Below the pieces are notes generated by a model, which was not told the origin of the DNA, ran no database searches, and worked only from the letters and a program-made list of their open reading frames with translations. 64,000 nt of DNA from Trachythela sp. YZ-2020 (taxonomy: Eukaryota; Cnidaria; Anthozoa; Malacalcyonacea; Clavulariidae). The translations under genes were made by a program, and so were the position numbers. Shown one piece after another: positions 12,506-26,556 of the stretch (position 1 is the first letter of the stretch; the number at the start of each line of letters is the position of its first letter). The stretch covers positions 1,903,001 to 1,967,000 of the forward strand of contig JADLSH010000216.1 of NCBI GenBank assembly GCA_016169945.1, written 5' to 3'.

Positions 12506-13547
12506 TAGCTGACACAGTTAGCTAAAAATTGGATTTATTCAGGGAGCAGGGGGTGGGGGCCTGGAGTACATACAGTGTGATTTCCAGTAAATACACAAAG
12601 TTTAACATAATATAATTTTTCACAACCATAAAGAAGTTAGACTGAAGAAAACATTACTATCTCGGCTATCTCTAAGGCTTATTGTTTACTTAAATCTTAG
12701 TCGGGCTTTTGGTGCTACTTTTCAGATATCTTAAAAAGTATGAATGTTCTAATAGGTATCGAATTAGGCACTTCAATTTCTTCTTCAATCTAGGCAGTAA
12801 ATACTGATTCGTTGGGTAGGTACGAATACGATCGGTATAGGTTTGGTGGTCAGCAGCTTTTCGTTTGACCAAATATTTGGAAAGAATTCTTGCGACATTG
12901 CTTTGAAATTGTCCGCATACCCCCTAAACGTCTTGCGCCATCAGCACTCCATACTAATGTCACTGCGCACTCGGAGATCTTTAGCTCTCCCAATCCAAAA
13001 AATGCTTAGCGGTCCCTGTTTATTTTATCCGACAGGCTATTCCATAGGGGCATAATCTTATTGAAAAATCGATTTCAAAAAGAGGATGTTCTGCAGAAGT
13101 TTGGTCATTTACAATCTATTACGCGGTTCTTCGTCATCATCGTTCGACATCACATATCAAAGCGTATTATCAACCATATTAATCATATTAAGCAAAATTG
13201 ACCATATCTTCCGTCTACACAGTTAGATCAGTTTATATGATCTTCTGACATGCAAACAATGTTTACAGGGAATACGTTTACATTATACATTGATAAATTC
13301 TTTATTAAGGCTCCTCTCAATTCAGCTCCCTTTTTAATAATCGTCCTCCGTTTTGACAGGAAGAAATGTATTAAACCCCCCGCTCTCTAAATGAAGCCTC
13401 CTCTCGAATAGGCACATTCACCTTCAAATATGTCAAAATAGATAACAGAGGAGAGCTTGATAGAAGATTTACGCGGCTATATATGTTGGGAGAAAAATGT
13501 GAGAAAGTATAATTGCTTAAATTTAGGCCTTAAACCGCGTACCTTGC

Positions 13548-14607
13548 GACACCATCGCCGTTGGTGCTTGAAAAATGGTTTTAACCTTTTGCTACATCAT
13601 TAACTCTGGAAAAACGTGTCGTTCGGTCGCCAATAATATGCGAAATATGCCAAAATTACTCATTTTCTTCAAAATTTGTACTACGGAAATAATTCGAAAT
13701 AGTAGGAAGATGGGGACAAGTATGGTAATTACACCATTATTGTGCTAATTGCCATTTTCATCAAGGCCGGGGGGGGGGAAGGGCCAGAGGGGACGAAATA
13801 CCCGGGGCCCGGGCCGTTCAAAGTGGCCCGGAAAAGTTGGGTAAGGGTGATCATGTCTCTTGTCAAGCTTTTATGCGTGTCTATATTTATTGAATATATT
13901 ATACATGTTTGAAATAAATGGCATAATAGAACCATAACATGTCAGCCAAACATAATGAATAAAAGTATACATATTCTAAAGTTTTTGTCCTGCGATAACA
14001 TGCGCCAGAACTATATTATAGGAAAGTGAAATTTGCAAGAAATTGCCGGACGATAGTGGGGCCAGAACATTGTAGTCAGTTCACGTCCCTTGCGAGCGTT
14101 AAGTGAGGACGGAGCAAACCAAAGCCATGAGTGTAAGATTGAGGGAGTGAGGGCGCCCGCGTTCACCAGTCTGTCCTGGGCTCGTACTGGGTCTCGCCGG
14201 CCTTGATTTTCATACTATATGGAAACACCACGGATATAATCGATTTCCATATCATTTTCATAGTATGAATTTCAAGAATGAACTTTAGTGAAGTGCAGCG
14301 AAATATCACAATTTGCAGGAAAGAGATCTTTTGTCGGATAAAACCAAATGATGCTTCTCGCAATATCCTTCATGCCACATCTACTGATCGCGCTGGTTCT
14401 CGCCCAAATCAAGCACTTCGGTTCATTTTCCCTATTTCCTTATAGACGCTGGGGAACGATGCAGAACATGAACTTACTTTAACCAGTCAACAACACCAGT
14501 TCTTATTAGTAGCAAGTAGTAGACCAAAAATGACCTAATGAAAATATATACTGACCATTTTTCTCGAAGCCCGGTTATCTTATAAAACTTTAGATAAGCG
14601 AACAGTG
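13548..14607 (+). repeat. Dispersed ~1.05 kb repeat, copy 1
   Basis: This stretch matches 61956-62985 in the same orientation over nearly its full length, from CCGTTGGTGCT through GTTCGGTCGCCAATAATATG, CATAACATGTCAGCCAAAC and GCGAGCGTTAAGTGAGGACG to CTTATAAAACTTTAGATAAG. Small indels and point differences separate the copies, including a longer G run and GC-rich insert near 13770-13815 here. Open frames within it are not conserved between copies, so it looks like a non-coding mobile or segmentally duplicated repeat. Terminal repeats were not found. Confidence 0.85.
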
Positions 14608-15560
14608 GAAGAAATCCAGTTGGGCTCTAGAGGGGTAGGAGGGGGAACCACTACCCTTACAGAAATAGACGCTTTGTCGACAATTTTTACCAGAGAAAGG
14701 CTACAAACAACTAAATAAGAGTGCAAATTGTGGCTTTCTCCGAAATTCTGGAGGCTTTGCTCGACCACCTGAAACGTGGATTTTCCCACTGTAATTGATA
14801 ACATTCTTAAACATTCTTACTGCCTGAGAAGCCACTGAGTTAAACGTGTATTCAATTCAAATGGAATTTCTGTAGTCACAATTTTTCCATTTGTGTTGAA
14901 AAATCATGTATTCACAGAGTCGATACTTTTACTTTTTTGCTTAATAAATTTAGCGGGATTTGTATGCAACCACCCTTGCTAAGAATTCAACCATATTTAA
15001 CGTATTAGTGAAATATTTGTAACATCTTATTAATGCGCGCATTTGTTTTCTACGCATCTCAAATAAAAGAAAACACAAAAAAATCGTTTTAATTATTCTA
15101 TATTTACTGGGTGAAATCTCAATAGCAGCTGCCGGTTACGGCAGTGCAAATGCTATTTACATAACAATAAAAGATAAAACGATGTTGCGAAAAACCACTA
15201 CAAAATACTATTGTATACAACAAGTTAAATCTCCTACAAACTCTAAACGCAACATACAACAAAGCATTTGAAAGCAATACATGTCACACACAAGCCACCT
15301 TTTCACATCATCTTATTTTGGTGCATATATGTATACTTTCTCTGCAACCTATATGCCAAGTTACTGTACTTGAGCAAATCTAAAGCCAATATATATTTAA
15401 TCACTAAAAACTTACGCTGTATACTTATTGCTTAAGTATTATTACGATTTTGAAATTTTAAAACCATGATTCCAATCATATAGAAATATATAGATATTTC
15501 AGCGATTGCATGGAACCATTGCCATATTGCTGCATGGTTTGCTAATTCTAAAAACCCTTC
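14608..15560. other. No gene seen; downstream flank of the SRCR gene
   Basis: AT-rich sequence with no recognised coding region. On the minus strand it lies 3' of the stop of the SRCR exon and so should hold the 3' untranslated and post-transcription region. Confidence 0.4.
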
Positions 15561-15566
15561 TTTAAT
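15561..15566 (-). promoter_or_regulatory. Candidate poly(A) signal ATTAAA
   Basis: On the minus strand ATTAAA lies about 120 bases after the stop codon of the SRCR exon (15684-15686). ATTAAA is the commonest variant of the animal AATAAA signal. The hexamer is frequent in AT-rich DNA, so this is tentative. Confidence 0.3.
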
Positions 15567-15683
15567 ATATAAAGAAACTATATATTGTGAAGGCAACACC
15601 TTATCTAGGACAACGTAAATCAAGCGCTTTTAAGTCTACTCGTCTAATAAACCCAGTGTTCTAGCTTTTGAATGGTCGAGATG

Positions 15684-16000
15684 TTAGTAACATTCCACAC
15701 CTGCATCTTCCCAATGGAAACACTTATGTCTGTTCCATCCGCGGTGATTGCAATCCCAAATATAGGATTCCTTACCAGAGCACTTAACATCATCAAGCAA
15801 TATAGGACCACTTCCTTCGCCATAGGATCTGACCTTGTTCGCTCCAGTGAAACCCAACTGACGGCAGACGACGTTACCATCAGTAATATCCCAGAGATCA
15901 TCACACACCGTGCCCCAACCAAGTTTCGGAAAATAGATTTCAACCCTTCCAGTCATATTGTTACTTGAACCATTCAATCTGATTTGTAGTTCAGAGGTGG
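15684..16000 (-). CDS. SRCR domain exon, terminal (stop at 15684-15686)
   Basis: A single group A scavenger receptor cysteine-rich domain of about 104 residues fills the exon. Landmarks in order: ELQIRLNGSS, GRVEI, GWGTVCDDLWD, VVCRQLGF, GEGSGPILLDDVKCSG, IWDC, HKC and HWEDAGVEC, with six cysteines in the group A pattern. The acceptor is TTATTTATAG before base 16000 and the exon opens in phase 1, matching the phase-1 EGF exons upstream at 26.6 kb and above. TAA follows one residue after the last cysteine, so this is the last domain of the product. The family acts outside the cell, in innate immune or matrix recognition. A solitary gene starting elsewhere is possible, but no other start was seen. 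Confidence 0.88.
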
Positions 16001-19000
16001 CTATAAATAAAAACAATACATATGTACGTCAGGAGAGTTTCATGCAGGTTTCATCCTTCGATCCCAAATTTTGGGAACCCTGTAATTGCACTTCACTTCA
16101 TCGAAGTTCCCTGCCCTTGTGGCGCGCATCTTTTTAAATAGGTAAAGAAATTAAAATTGTGTCGTACACGAATGTGATATAGTTCGAGCAAATTCGATTA
16201 AGTTTGACTTGTCGAATCTGGCATGTGCATAATTCAAATTTGCATAAAATGGGTAATTATTAAGGGACGTAGCAAGGGACATTTCGTGGTCAGCATTCAA
16301 ATAGTTTTCTCAGGACTGTTGTCTAGCTTAAGACTGTTTTCAATTACGATCGCTTTCGACCGGCGCGGGCGGAGCGAACATGTTTCAACTTGCGGTGTAG
16401 GTGTCTAGCGTGGGAGGTTTCTGTCCTCTTTACTGCTCGCGGACACGCATGAAAGTTGAACTACATTCAAATTTCTTGGTATACCCGCGTGATTGATTAA
16501 TCACGTGACTCAAATAGGTCACTTCGCCCGCGCGGGAATCCTCCCGCCCGCAATTTCGCGCGCAGTTCATAGCTCCCAAACAAACGCCTTCGAGAGAAAG
16601 ACTTGGAGCAAGTCCACGGTGTCCCAAAAAGACTTAACCAACATTTTATTTGCGATACAATATTAACATATATTGACCGACGTTTGAAATTGGAGCTCCT
16701 TGTAAAATTAGTTGAAAGCGACAAAAACGGCCTACTAAACGGTTTGGTAGAAAACGCGGGGTCGGGGTGCTGGAAATTGAAGAACGAAGCAGTTATGTGT
16801 TTATTGTTAGGTGCAAGGTTTCAAAATTTTCAAGCGCCCAAGTTCGATTCCCTGCTATTAAAGGCACCTTTTCTTCACTGTTTTTAAATAGTTTCAGTTT
16901 TCGGAGATCTGTTTTTATTTTCGTTGTCTTTGTGGTTAGGTTTTAGTTTTGTGTTTCACTTTTCACCACGCGAGTTGTAGCGCACGGGCTGTGGCATGGG
17001 CACTAAGAACAAAAGTGCCGTAAGTATAGCCTAGCGAAGTCCGTTTACGGTCCCGTAAATATAGCCACTTCGTTTTCATATTTGAAACATAGAACAGAGA
17101 TATATTTACAATTATACTAATATTTTTATCATCGTAGAACGGTAGAATTATAATATAATCTTAGCAGGGGTGGACCATGAATTTGTGTCGAATGACAAGG
17201 GATGGGCCACAAAAATAAGCCAATTTTCCTTGGACTGGTCATGAAAATACTATATCGACATTGCAAAATTATAAACTTTAATAAGTAATTAACTGTCCCT
17301 TATCGAATTTAGCCGTATGTCTACGCTATTGAATATGCCTTTTAGGTTAATTTTCGGCATTTTCAAAATGCACGCTCAAATAATGCTTATGGCTCGGCAC
17401 GGCCGTACAGGTAGGCGCGGTGGAGATTTAAAATGCTAATTTTCTGTTTTAGTCGTCGTCCTGGTGTCACTGACAAACTGGCATTTCCACAGTTTACCCA
17501 AATCTATTCGTCAAAATGTGCTTCCTCATTTACATCAAGGCAAAAATACAAATTCTGGATAATAGGGGTAAAGTTCACGTGCTATCAATTCAAATAATGC
17601 GGCTTACGCAAGGACTGGGTTAAATATTTCAAACAATTTCGTTAAATTTTCACCCCATTGTATCTCTTTTTTATGGATTTCTCGTCGTGTCGTACTCTCG
17701 ACTTCCTTGCGTGTTGGATTAAAATGTTTTTGTTAGTGCAGCAACTTCGAAAGTTCGTAATTTGGATCGAAAATTGATCTTAATTCTATTAGGTCCATAG
17801 TTTTGCTTTTGGTGGATATTGCATTACGTCGCACTACTCTGGATTACCTCAATTATTCATATTAAAATAGCATGCATTTTTCATGGAACAACTCCGGATG
17901 TCCGAATTATGACAGGCTGAGTTGAATCGAATCAGGTTTATATATATATTACTTCAGATTTGGGGCGCATCGAGATTCCTTGACACCCTTAAATGTCCAG
18001 GAGGATGCCAACATAGGTAAAATACTGCTACATATAAGTGGTTAATCAGGAAGGGTAATACAAAAGGATTATACTGAGGCTTTCCACTAAGTGGCATGGA
18101 GTGTAAAGGTAAGCCCTCAAAAGATCAAGAGTGATTGTGTTGCATGCACTCCCAAAGGTGCGGTAACAGCTTTGTTCGTCTTGGTATAAACAAGTATGTA
18201 ATTTGAAACTGTCCTGCTGATATAAGGTGTTAATCTCTAGCATTGCACCCCAAGCAACAGGTTGTTCATTTTTCTGCCCGTCGCTGGACGAGTTAACCTC
18301 TGAGCAGGCGTCTTGTTCAATTTAAAACATCTTAGTCTATATAGCATAAAAATCTCATTGTAATATATCAAAATATAAGGCAGCCCTTTATGAATCAATA
18401 GTAAATACGGCGGTTGACTGTTGTGTAAAACTACCTGAAAAATACAATGAGAACTTCGACGTTTCGAGCGAAGGCCCTTCATCTGGAAGTTAGTAAGGCT
18501 TATTTGAGTGTAATAGTAAACAAAAAAGTTAATTTATATAAAACAAACAGTCCTTTTGAATGACGCCCGAAGAAGATTATGATTTGGACCGCGTTCCTGG
18601 CAAACGTACTCTCGAGTCCTAGTGCCGTTTGATAACGATGCCACGGTTATTATTGCAGTGCATGTTTCGCTCTTAAATCCTAAGCAGAATATGGATAAAA
18701 AAAAGTAAATTGAACATTAAACACACAGACACAGATATCATTATGAACAAAGCAAGCTTTTCCGATGAATATATTTTTTGAAACTTCGTTGTTCTCAGAA
18801 TACACTAGATGAAACCCGAATAGGTTGAACCTGAAATAAATACACCAAGAACGCTGAAGACGCCAAACGATAAAATAATACCCACTCATTGGCTCATTTT
18901 CCCTGTTTGAATTGCTTAAAAGGAAAATGTGAAGTCCGAAAGACCCGCATAACACGATTAACAAATCTGTCGTAAAATAGATTGAGCTGCACGGCAATTG

Positions 19001-22000
19001 AAATATTCTACTAACTAATTTCGAGAAGTTAAATTTTGCACGTGAATAAATCAAACAATTTTGGACTCATATAAAATCCCTGGGTTGAAACAGGCCTAAA
19101 GAAACGCAATAGCACACCCAGCAAAATGATGAAAATTGGTCATTCGTATTTATTATAAATATAAGGTAATGGGCAGAAGGCACTTAAAATATCCTTCAAG
19201 TGTTCATATTTACAATTTTGTTGCACTCGATGGATATCCCGTCTGGCCTGAGTTCCAAATCAAAGGCTATATGTTTACACTAAAATGGACGCAGCGAAAA
19301 CCATAATGGTATTCTTTCTTTTTACATTAAGTACACAATTCTTGAAGGGCAAAATGGTTTTCAACGGAGTGACACTGCTCCGCTCCGATTCTAAAAATGC
19401 TACGGAATTTTTTAAATAAATAATAATACAATATAATATCATTTATTTTGGTCCTATATTCGCTCGTGGGTTTTTGTAAAAGTGTCAAAACGTCGATCCT
19501 GTTCAAAGCGCCATGAAGATTAAGTGTTCACATTCAAAATATTATAGCACTGACCAAGATCTCATGCAGTGTGAATTAGGACATACTTTAGACACTCTGG
19601 CCTACACTATCTCCTATGATAGTCAACGATTCTATTTAATTTTGCAAGAACATGCGAATCACAGGTGTTTTTCGGTTAGCCTGGTTCACACTCCTGACAT
19701 TAAACCTTTGTATGTGGGATAAATGTATATGTGTATAGATAGATGTACAAAAGTGCTTTCAGCATAAATTCTGAAGGAAAACGTTTTATTCGATATTTTT
19801 TATAATCATGTGCTCTTAACAAGCAAAATTTCTCCCTTCCTTTAAAGATTGTATGATAGGAGATATACCTGGTCATATTCGCCTTCGAAAATGGTTAAGC
19901 TTTCTCCATTACAAACTAGCACTACATCTGCCTCAAAATACGTATAAAATGACTGGATGTTGGTAAGGAAAGGCAATTGGTTTCGTGAAAAACAATGTAT
20001 TTAGATGAAAATAACAGGGAACTGTTTCCATGAATAGAATTATACACGTCACATGGCTCCATATTTCTTTGACGCTATTGCAATTTAAAAGAGCTTATTA
20101 ATATAGGCACCTGCCAATGCCAAACAGATAGCATTAAGGGTGGGGGTAGGCAGATTTACACCACTAAGGTGTTCAATCATGATCAGACACCACAATTCAC
20201 GATCTACAGTGTAGATGGCACACCTAATAAGCTTGTATGTGCCGGACGAGCACAGTCTTGCAAAAGAATAATATAGGAGAACTGTGAATGTGTAACCAAT
20301 AACCCAGTGATTTCTGTGTCAGGAATTGTTTGTGTTTGCCAGGTGATTAGCCAGGCACAACTGGTATCACAGACCACGTACATGGATACAAAAGAAGCTT
20401 TGGAGAAGATGTCTGACAACTTACTGACTTCCACGAAGGTCACCTGATGTTATGGTGACACTTCGCTGCTGGCTTGCTACAAGTTGTTCGACAAGCATCT
20501 TTACAAAGTCCATATCGAGCGACCTATTGTTCTTTCAATGATAACCACTCGTCTTTTGGCTGCGAGAAAAAGATTCACTTGTTCATCTCACCACAAGACA
20601 CAACAGGGGTCATACAGCTTCCAGATCAATACATCAGAAACATTTAGCTGGGCTGCAAAGGAGAGGTGAACGCAGGGAACCGCAGCTTCCCCTTCCGACA
20701 GCATGTTCCTTCCTCAGCCATGCTACCCACATCACCAAAACATCTTCGAAGAGGATATAAGCCACAAACTTGTAGGCAAAGTTTGACATTGCTCAGTAGA
20801 TGTCCGTGATTGTCACAAAAATGCCCTCAATTAGAGGAAATTCCTGGTCTCTTGACGGTTCGGAGAGTTAAGCCAAAACAGCAGACAAATTCTACATAAA
20901 TTACACTGGTGCATGGTTCGATGGAAGAGAAGGATGCAATCATTATTGTCAAGACAATCAACGACCAAAAGGAAGAAAGGTGTAAGACAGTAGAGCATAG
21001 GATGAAAAAGAATGAGGATTTCTACTGCTGCAAATCACATGTTTCTGCAAAGAATAACTGTCACGAAGAAGTGTCTATCATGTCACTCCATCTTACTGCC
21101 ATGAAGAAGAGAGGGTTGAAGAAGTTATTTGCCGATCAACACCTCACTGCTTGACATGTCTTACTGGCAGAAAGGTATTTTATGATATTTTTGTCTCACG
21201 TGTGATGTTATTAAATGAAATGTGTGTTATGGTTTTGTATATTTTATCTCTTGGGACTCTATTAAGTGCAATAAGACTTGTCTTATGCAATAATGTGAGG
21301 TAAATGTGAGACTTACACGTATTCAACTATTCTTACCTCAAAACATACAAATAGAACGCTTTATATGTTCCCTATATATCATGCAATTACTCGGTAATAG
21401 TGAGTTTAGAGGTGGATCTTTTGTTTGAAGCTAAGATATGCAAATAATATATTTGTGTTTTAAAATATACTCAACTTGCAAACTTACATAAAAATTTTCA
21501 ACTTTGAAGAGCTGTTATATGGGAAATTTCATCATTATAACCTACCAGCAAGCATCTTTTCCCTAACCCTCAGTTGCAACACAGTATGATGATTTTGTAG
21601 TTCTTACGAGGGCAAATTCAACCCAAAATACCGAAACAAAATCCTATGAAAAGGTTGCAGAATTTTTAAATAACTATTATTTGCTAAAATCATCGGTGAT
21701 CGTCCAGCGACACAATGTAGGTCAGTAATCGCGTTAGACAAACAGACCAGTCAATATGGATTTTTGTAGCAGAGCTTCGAACATTGTCCGAACATTGCAT
21801 GCAATTGCAGAAGTGCTCTCGATAAAATGTTAATAGCTTGAAGTGGTGTCAGTGTACGTAGCGTCTATACAATAAGCTTCCGGTAATTAGAATCAATCTA
21901 CCTGAAAATTAAAATTCAACAAGAACTTTGACGCTTCGAGTCTGACCATTTGTAATAATAATAGTCTTTATTCAGTACTCAAAGCACTCGTCTGAGTTTA

Positions 22001-23204
22001 CAAGAAGAATAGTTCGTTACAAAACTTATATAGGTAAAATATGGCTATTTACAGTAAGTTAAAAACTTAAAAATATGATAATAGAATATATTAAAATTTA
22101 AATAAAGTTAAACAAACAAAGGAGCATTTATCTCGCAAGGGTCGATGAAGGCACTGATGATTTACGAGAGGAGACATGAACGGGGGGTCACGTGATGACG
22201 TTCTTGCCTTTATTAATGGGAAACACTTTCCAAACATCGGCCATATAATTTAATAATTGCTTGCATTGGGGCTTCGATCGAAAACCTTCGTCTGGACGGT
22301 AGTAGCGTGGGTCGGAAAAAACATGTTTTTAGTGTATACAAAAGCGATCACTTGATAAAAAATATACAAATCAGATGGATTTAGTCAAAACAAAGTATAA
22401 ACAAAATATGAAAATCACATTACAAAATATAATATTTCCATGGAAAGAATGCTGCAAAAGATATGAATAGGAGAAATTACGAAACTATGTATGAAATGAG
22501 GTGTAGAATATCTGTCCATGTCTGCTGATGGCAGGCATGCAATGATAAGAGTTAAATGTATGAGAAGCGCTCATTAATACCGAAATGATGAATGGTGCCA
22601 AGTCAGGAAATGAGACGCATTTCTTGTCTCATTTCCTCTTTCATCATTACTACCTGAAATGGGACAGAGAGCTCAAATTTTCATGTCTGAAACACTGTGA
22701 TTTTCAGTATTGAAATGTCTGGAAACAGGCTGTTTAGCATCGTAAGTCTCTGAGCTTTGACTTAATACCTATTGCCCTTCTTTTTGCAACTAAATAAGGA
22801 AGTTGACCATTTTCAGCACTTGCCTGTGTTTGTTGTGCAGTAAAAACTCAGTAACTTGTCATTGTTAGTATTTAATAACCTACTTATATAGGGCCGTTGG
22901 GAAGAATACTGTTACCAGTAACAACGTTGAAATGACCCTTTTCAAATAAAGTTCATTCATTCATTTATTCATTTATTCAATGCCTAACGTTTAGTTTTTA
23001 GCTAGAGATGAAAACCGGAGTATCCGAAGAAAACCCTCCCAAGTACGGGAGAGAACCAACCAATCTCAAATTACATGAGTTTATCAAGCACAGGGAGATT
23101 AACCAACCTGAGCAAATCCTTGCCCGCGACATACTGTATAGCTGGTTTAACTCAGAAGTAAAAGGCAGCGCGCTAACCGCATCTCTGTTCCGCGCATATT
23201 TGTA
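16001..23204. other. Long intron-like stretch with scattered repeat traces
   Basis: No reliable exon recognised on either strand. 16340-16570 is locally GC-rich with CGCGGGCGG and CGCCCGCGCGG runs in mirrored order and a CACGTG E-box at 16503-16508, possibly a MITE or regulatory patch. 18449-18490 contains GACGTTTCGAGCGAAGGCCC, a motif familiar from highly repeated anthozoan elements; a weaker version is near 21930. 21955-22110 (CTTTATTCAGTACTCAAAGC onwards) looks like the 3' end of a minus-strand LINE, and 22910-22982 ends in a (CATT/TATT)n tail typical of SINE or LINE ends. Open frames at 20204-20443 and 20909-21154 have no recognised domain. Confidence 0.4.
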
Positions 23205-24190
23205 GTTCTGTGTTATTCCACAAGATAGAAGACAGAACCGAGAAACCTCTTGCTTTTTCCTCACGAACTCTGAGAAAAAATATATTCGCATATATTTTAC
23301 CATAATTTTTGCAGTCATGAAATTCAACCAATTCCTAAATAATCGTAACCTCACGATTTAACCAATCACAAACCGCCCCCAGGAATATCCAGGAGTTGAG
23401 CGAGCAATTCCACAAATTGCATCTAGCAGAATTGAAAGATGTGCATGATATGTCTGCTTACGAATACGATTTAATTTGTACACCTGGAAAGAAGAATAGG
23501 AACGCTAACGCCCTTAGCAGACTTCCGTGGGAGGTCGAGCCGAGTTCAACGCTGATCATGACACATTGTGAGGTTGTAAATTTAATGCATCAGTTCTCCG
23601 GAAGTCCTGTAGATGCAATTAAATCTAACAATATAGGAGATTTGGTGTTACAAATATACATTGGTAAGTGTAGCAATTTACCTTGCATGGATGGCCCAAC
23701 ACAGTGCAAGATGATAAAATCAAAGCATCAAGTGTAATTTTACTCGGAGAAATGAATTGAGTCTCAAAGTAGGTTGTCTTTTATATAGATCGAGCGTGGC
23801 GATACGTTCTCAAAAACGAAAAAGAATTAAGCACATCATGGTATGTCTCAGATGAAAAGTTTGGTTCGTAGATATGTCTGGTGGCCTGTGATTGAGAAAC
23901 GGGCTAGAAGTAGTTCTACATGCCAGTTTCATCAGAAAACACGACCGAAAGAATCTTAGCATCTATAAGAATGGCCACAAAAAGACTAACTTTGATTATG
24001 CTGGTCCGCTTATGTAAAAGATGACTCTTTTAAATATCGATGCACATTGTCAATGGTTGGATATCCCCCTGACGAATTCATGTCATGCAAAGACGACATG
24101 TGAGAGAATACGTATGTATTTGGTAGTCAGGAATTACCTGGTGATTTCAGATAATGGTTCTAATTTGTGTAAAGAACGGAATCAGCTACA
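23205..24190 (+). pseudogene. Ty3/gypsy pol relic (RNase H to integrase start)
   Basis: Plus-strand fragments in shifting frames: an RNase H piece (HKIEDRTEKPLAFSSRTLRK at 23225-23280), its end (YEYDLICTPGKKNRNANALSR, frame 23396-23737), then integrase zinc-finger and core pieces (RRYVWWPVIEK near 23870, DIHPTNSCHAKTTC near 24060, ISDNGSNLC near 24140). Stops and frameshifts break the frame throughout and no LTR was recognised. The sequence just upstream (22998-23204) is open but unrelated to pol in my reading. It is a dead insertion in the SRCR-gene intron and belongs to a lineage different from the GC-rich copy at 6-8 kb. Confidence 0.85.
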
Positions 24191-26007
24191 TTAAATAAGA
24201 CATGTCACCTATTATCCACTGATCTAGTGAAAAGAGCTGTCCAATCCTGTAAACAACAAGGAAGGAACAAGATGCAACCTTGCTGACAAGATTGTTTAAC
24301 TCCTGAGCAGTGGTCTTCTCAAGGTAAGCTGATTGAAGAAACGGGATCAGTTTTGGCGGGAATCGAAATGAAAAACTCAAAGATTGTATGTAAGACGACA
24401 TCATGATCACATTCGACATGAGACTCCAACCACGTCCGAAACTGTTTGACAAAACGTTATGCAGCAAGAGAGCGTCGCATACCTCAAAAACTGGACGATT
24501 ATGGGAATGACTTTCTGATAATTATTATATTCTAATTGATTAATTAAATTATGTTTAAAAATTTGAAAAGAACGAGAAAGAATTAGCAGCATGGAGAAAT
24601 GTAGTAACGGGAAACATTCATATCGAACGTGAGGCAATAGAACGTTAAGTATGCATTACTCTCGTGATCAAATGAGTGTTTACCTTATATACACAGACTT
24701 ACTAAATATCATTTGAAGATATAGTATTGATGTATCTGTAGTTTAGTTCTCTGTACAATTATTCGATAAACAATTAAATATATTGTAATTTGGTAATTAC
24801 TTGTATCAATAGTTGCAGTATGTTTATTAAGAAAAGTACACTGTTTTGTTGCAAAAGCGCTCAGCTAGAATTTAAATTAATATTAATAATTAGAAAACGT
24901 AAATAAATAGATAATCTAAATAATCCATAAGGGAGCCGATCCTCTATGGTAAATTGAAGATTTTCAATAAATAAAATGTGTGTAAATAACTTAGCGAGTC
25001 ATTGCGAAGTATTCATTGTCATAGACTGACTGTAGTGAAAGCTTGTAGTTCTAATAAAGGTTGCATGGAAAAAGAAAATATATCAAAACTTGCCAGAAAT
25101 GCATTAAATCCAAAACCCCTTGATAGTAAGAATTCAGCCCTTTGAAGGAAATACTTTGTAATGGCAATCTATAGTATAGCAGCCCTGGCTATAGTTTTCA
25201 TGCCTGATTTTACTCCGAAAAACGCGGGCGGTAATATGTACTAAAATAGGGCTACGCTGCTCAGTTGCAAGAAGCGTGCGTATAATATAGGCTCTTGGAA
25301 AATGTTTGGGAATCGAAATCCATTGCTAAGTAATTAAATTTTCAATTAAACTTATTACATTTATAGCTCTGGTTGTGATTTATTACAAAGTTCGCACATT
25401 ATAATGCATAAACATTGTGAACATTAAAATTTAGAACATTTTAACGCGGTCATAAAACTTCCGTAAGCTGAACTCAAGTGTCCAACTATTTTGAACTGTT
25501 AGTCCTTGCTTGCTGGAACGAAAAGGTTTCCAGAGTCTTTCATTATGCGATGTAATACAAACGCATCAAATGTTTAGACATCCTGATAGCAACTTAAGCT
25601 ATAATTTTTGTACTTATTTTACATAGTTTATTAATGTACATATTTGTCATATTTTACTGTTTCGACGTAATTTATAGAAGCTTAAATACGTATCTTAAAA
25701 ACAGCAATTTTTAGAATAAATATGTTTAACAATTATCGTAAAGGTTACGACATTTAGTGTTATTGCTGCAAGGTAACTATAATATACCAGTCTACTTGTC
25801 TTTCATTCTATCTACCTTGCTTTAACCACGTTTGTAAGAACGGACTATTCTTATTTGCGCCTAAAATTTGAACTTTCAATTTTGACGAGCTAGCTAGTTA
25901 ATTATGAAAATATCAAGATCAAAACAGTCAATTATATACTGATTATTATATTGATCATTTTATATATAGGTTATAGTGATATATTAACTATAATACATGA
26001 GGTACAT
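24191..26007. other. AT-rich intron stretch, nothing recognised
   Basis: No domain, exon border with neighbouring phase, or repeat terminus was recognised in this stretch. Confidence 0.4.
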
Positions 26008-26228
26008 TTAGGCTAGTAATGGTATGTTGCTCGTTTCATCAACTAATGGACATTTAGTCCATACGCCACATTCCTTCACATAAAATTTAGTTTTGTCTTT
26101 TGATCCATTAATACGCAAGAATAGAAGCGACGGTCCGAGGACAATATTGCTTTCTAGGAACTGTTTTAATGATAGGGTTCTATGAATAGTCAAGATTTGA
26201 TATGTCTGATATTCAAGGATTTTGATTT
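26008..26228 (-). CDS. Candidate alternative terminal exon, unknown domain
   Basis: After an acceptor (TTAAAAGTAG, exon from 26228) the phase-1 frame, the same phase as the neighbouring EGF exons, stays open for 73 codons to TAA at 26008-26010. Visible stretches are LTIHRTLSLKQFLESNIVLG, LLFLRINGSKDKTKFYV and ECGVWTKCPLVDE. I do not recognise a domain. If used, splicing from the cbEGF exon at 26.6 kb would end the protein before SRCR. The matching phase and protein-like composition argue for it; the lack of a known domain and a weak pyrimidine tract argue against. Confidence 0.3.
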
Positions 26229-26556
26229 CTACTTTTAATTCCCAACCACGAAAGTATTATAATTGTTTTTCGCCACCTGAATTCATTGATACCACACGTT
26301 AGCGCACGAGGAGAGATATACAAAATTGACCCAAAATGCTCCGTCGGCTCTCATAGCGCTGCAGGACATCATAGTTTTTGGCAGGGCAATTCTACCAGAC
26401 GCCCCCCCCCCCAACGAAAAGGTGGTAGTTTCGCCCCTGTTTGAACGGCTCGAGCAGTCAATGAAGTTGTTGGAATCCGAAAAATTCCTTTGCTTGGAAG
26501 CACAAAATAACTGGTTTAAATTGAACAAATACAACGAAAATATGAATATTACTTAC

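Larger units (their letters stand above)
11991..13547. other. Non-coding stretch right of the satellite
   Basis: No convincing gene on either strand. Small structures inside it (a 12-bp tandem run and a hairpin) are listed separately. Confidence 0.5.

Noticed and set aside
15672..15968. Plus-strand 98-codon frame opposite the SRCR exon
   Set aside because: Antisense shadow; the minus strand has the full SRCR signature and splice acceptor.
22998..23354. Pair of opposing frames next to the gypsy relic (23008-23205 plus, 22998-23354 minus)
   Set aside because: The minus frame is a shadow of RNase H; the plus frame resembles low-information repeat translations and could not be tied to pol or a host gene.
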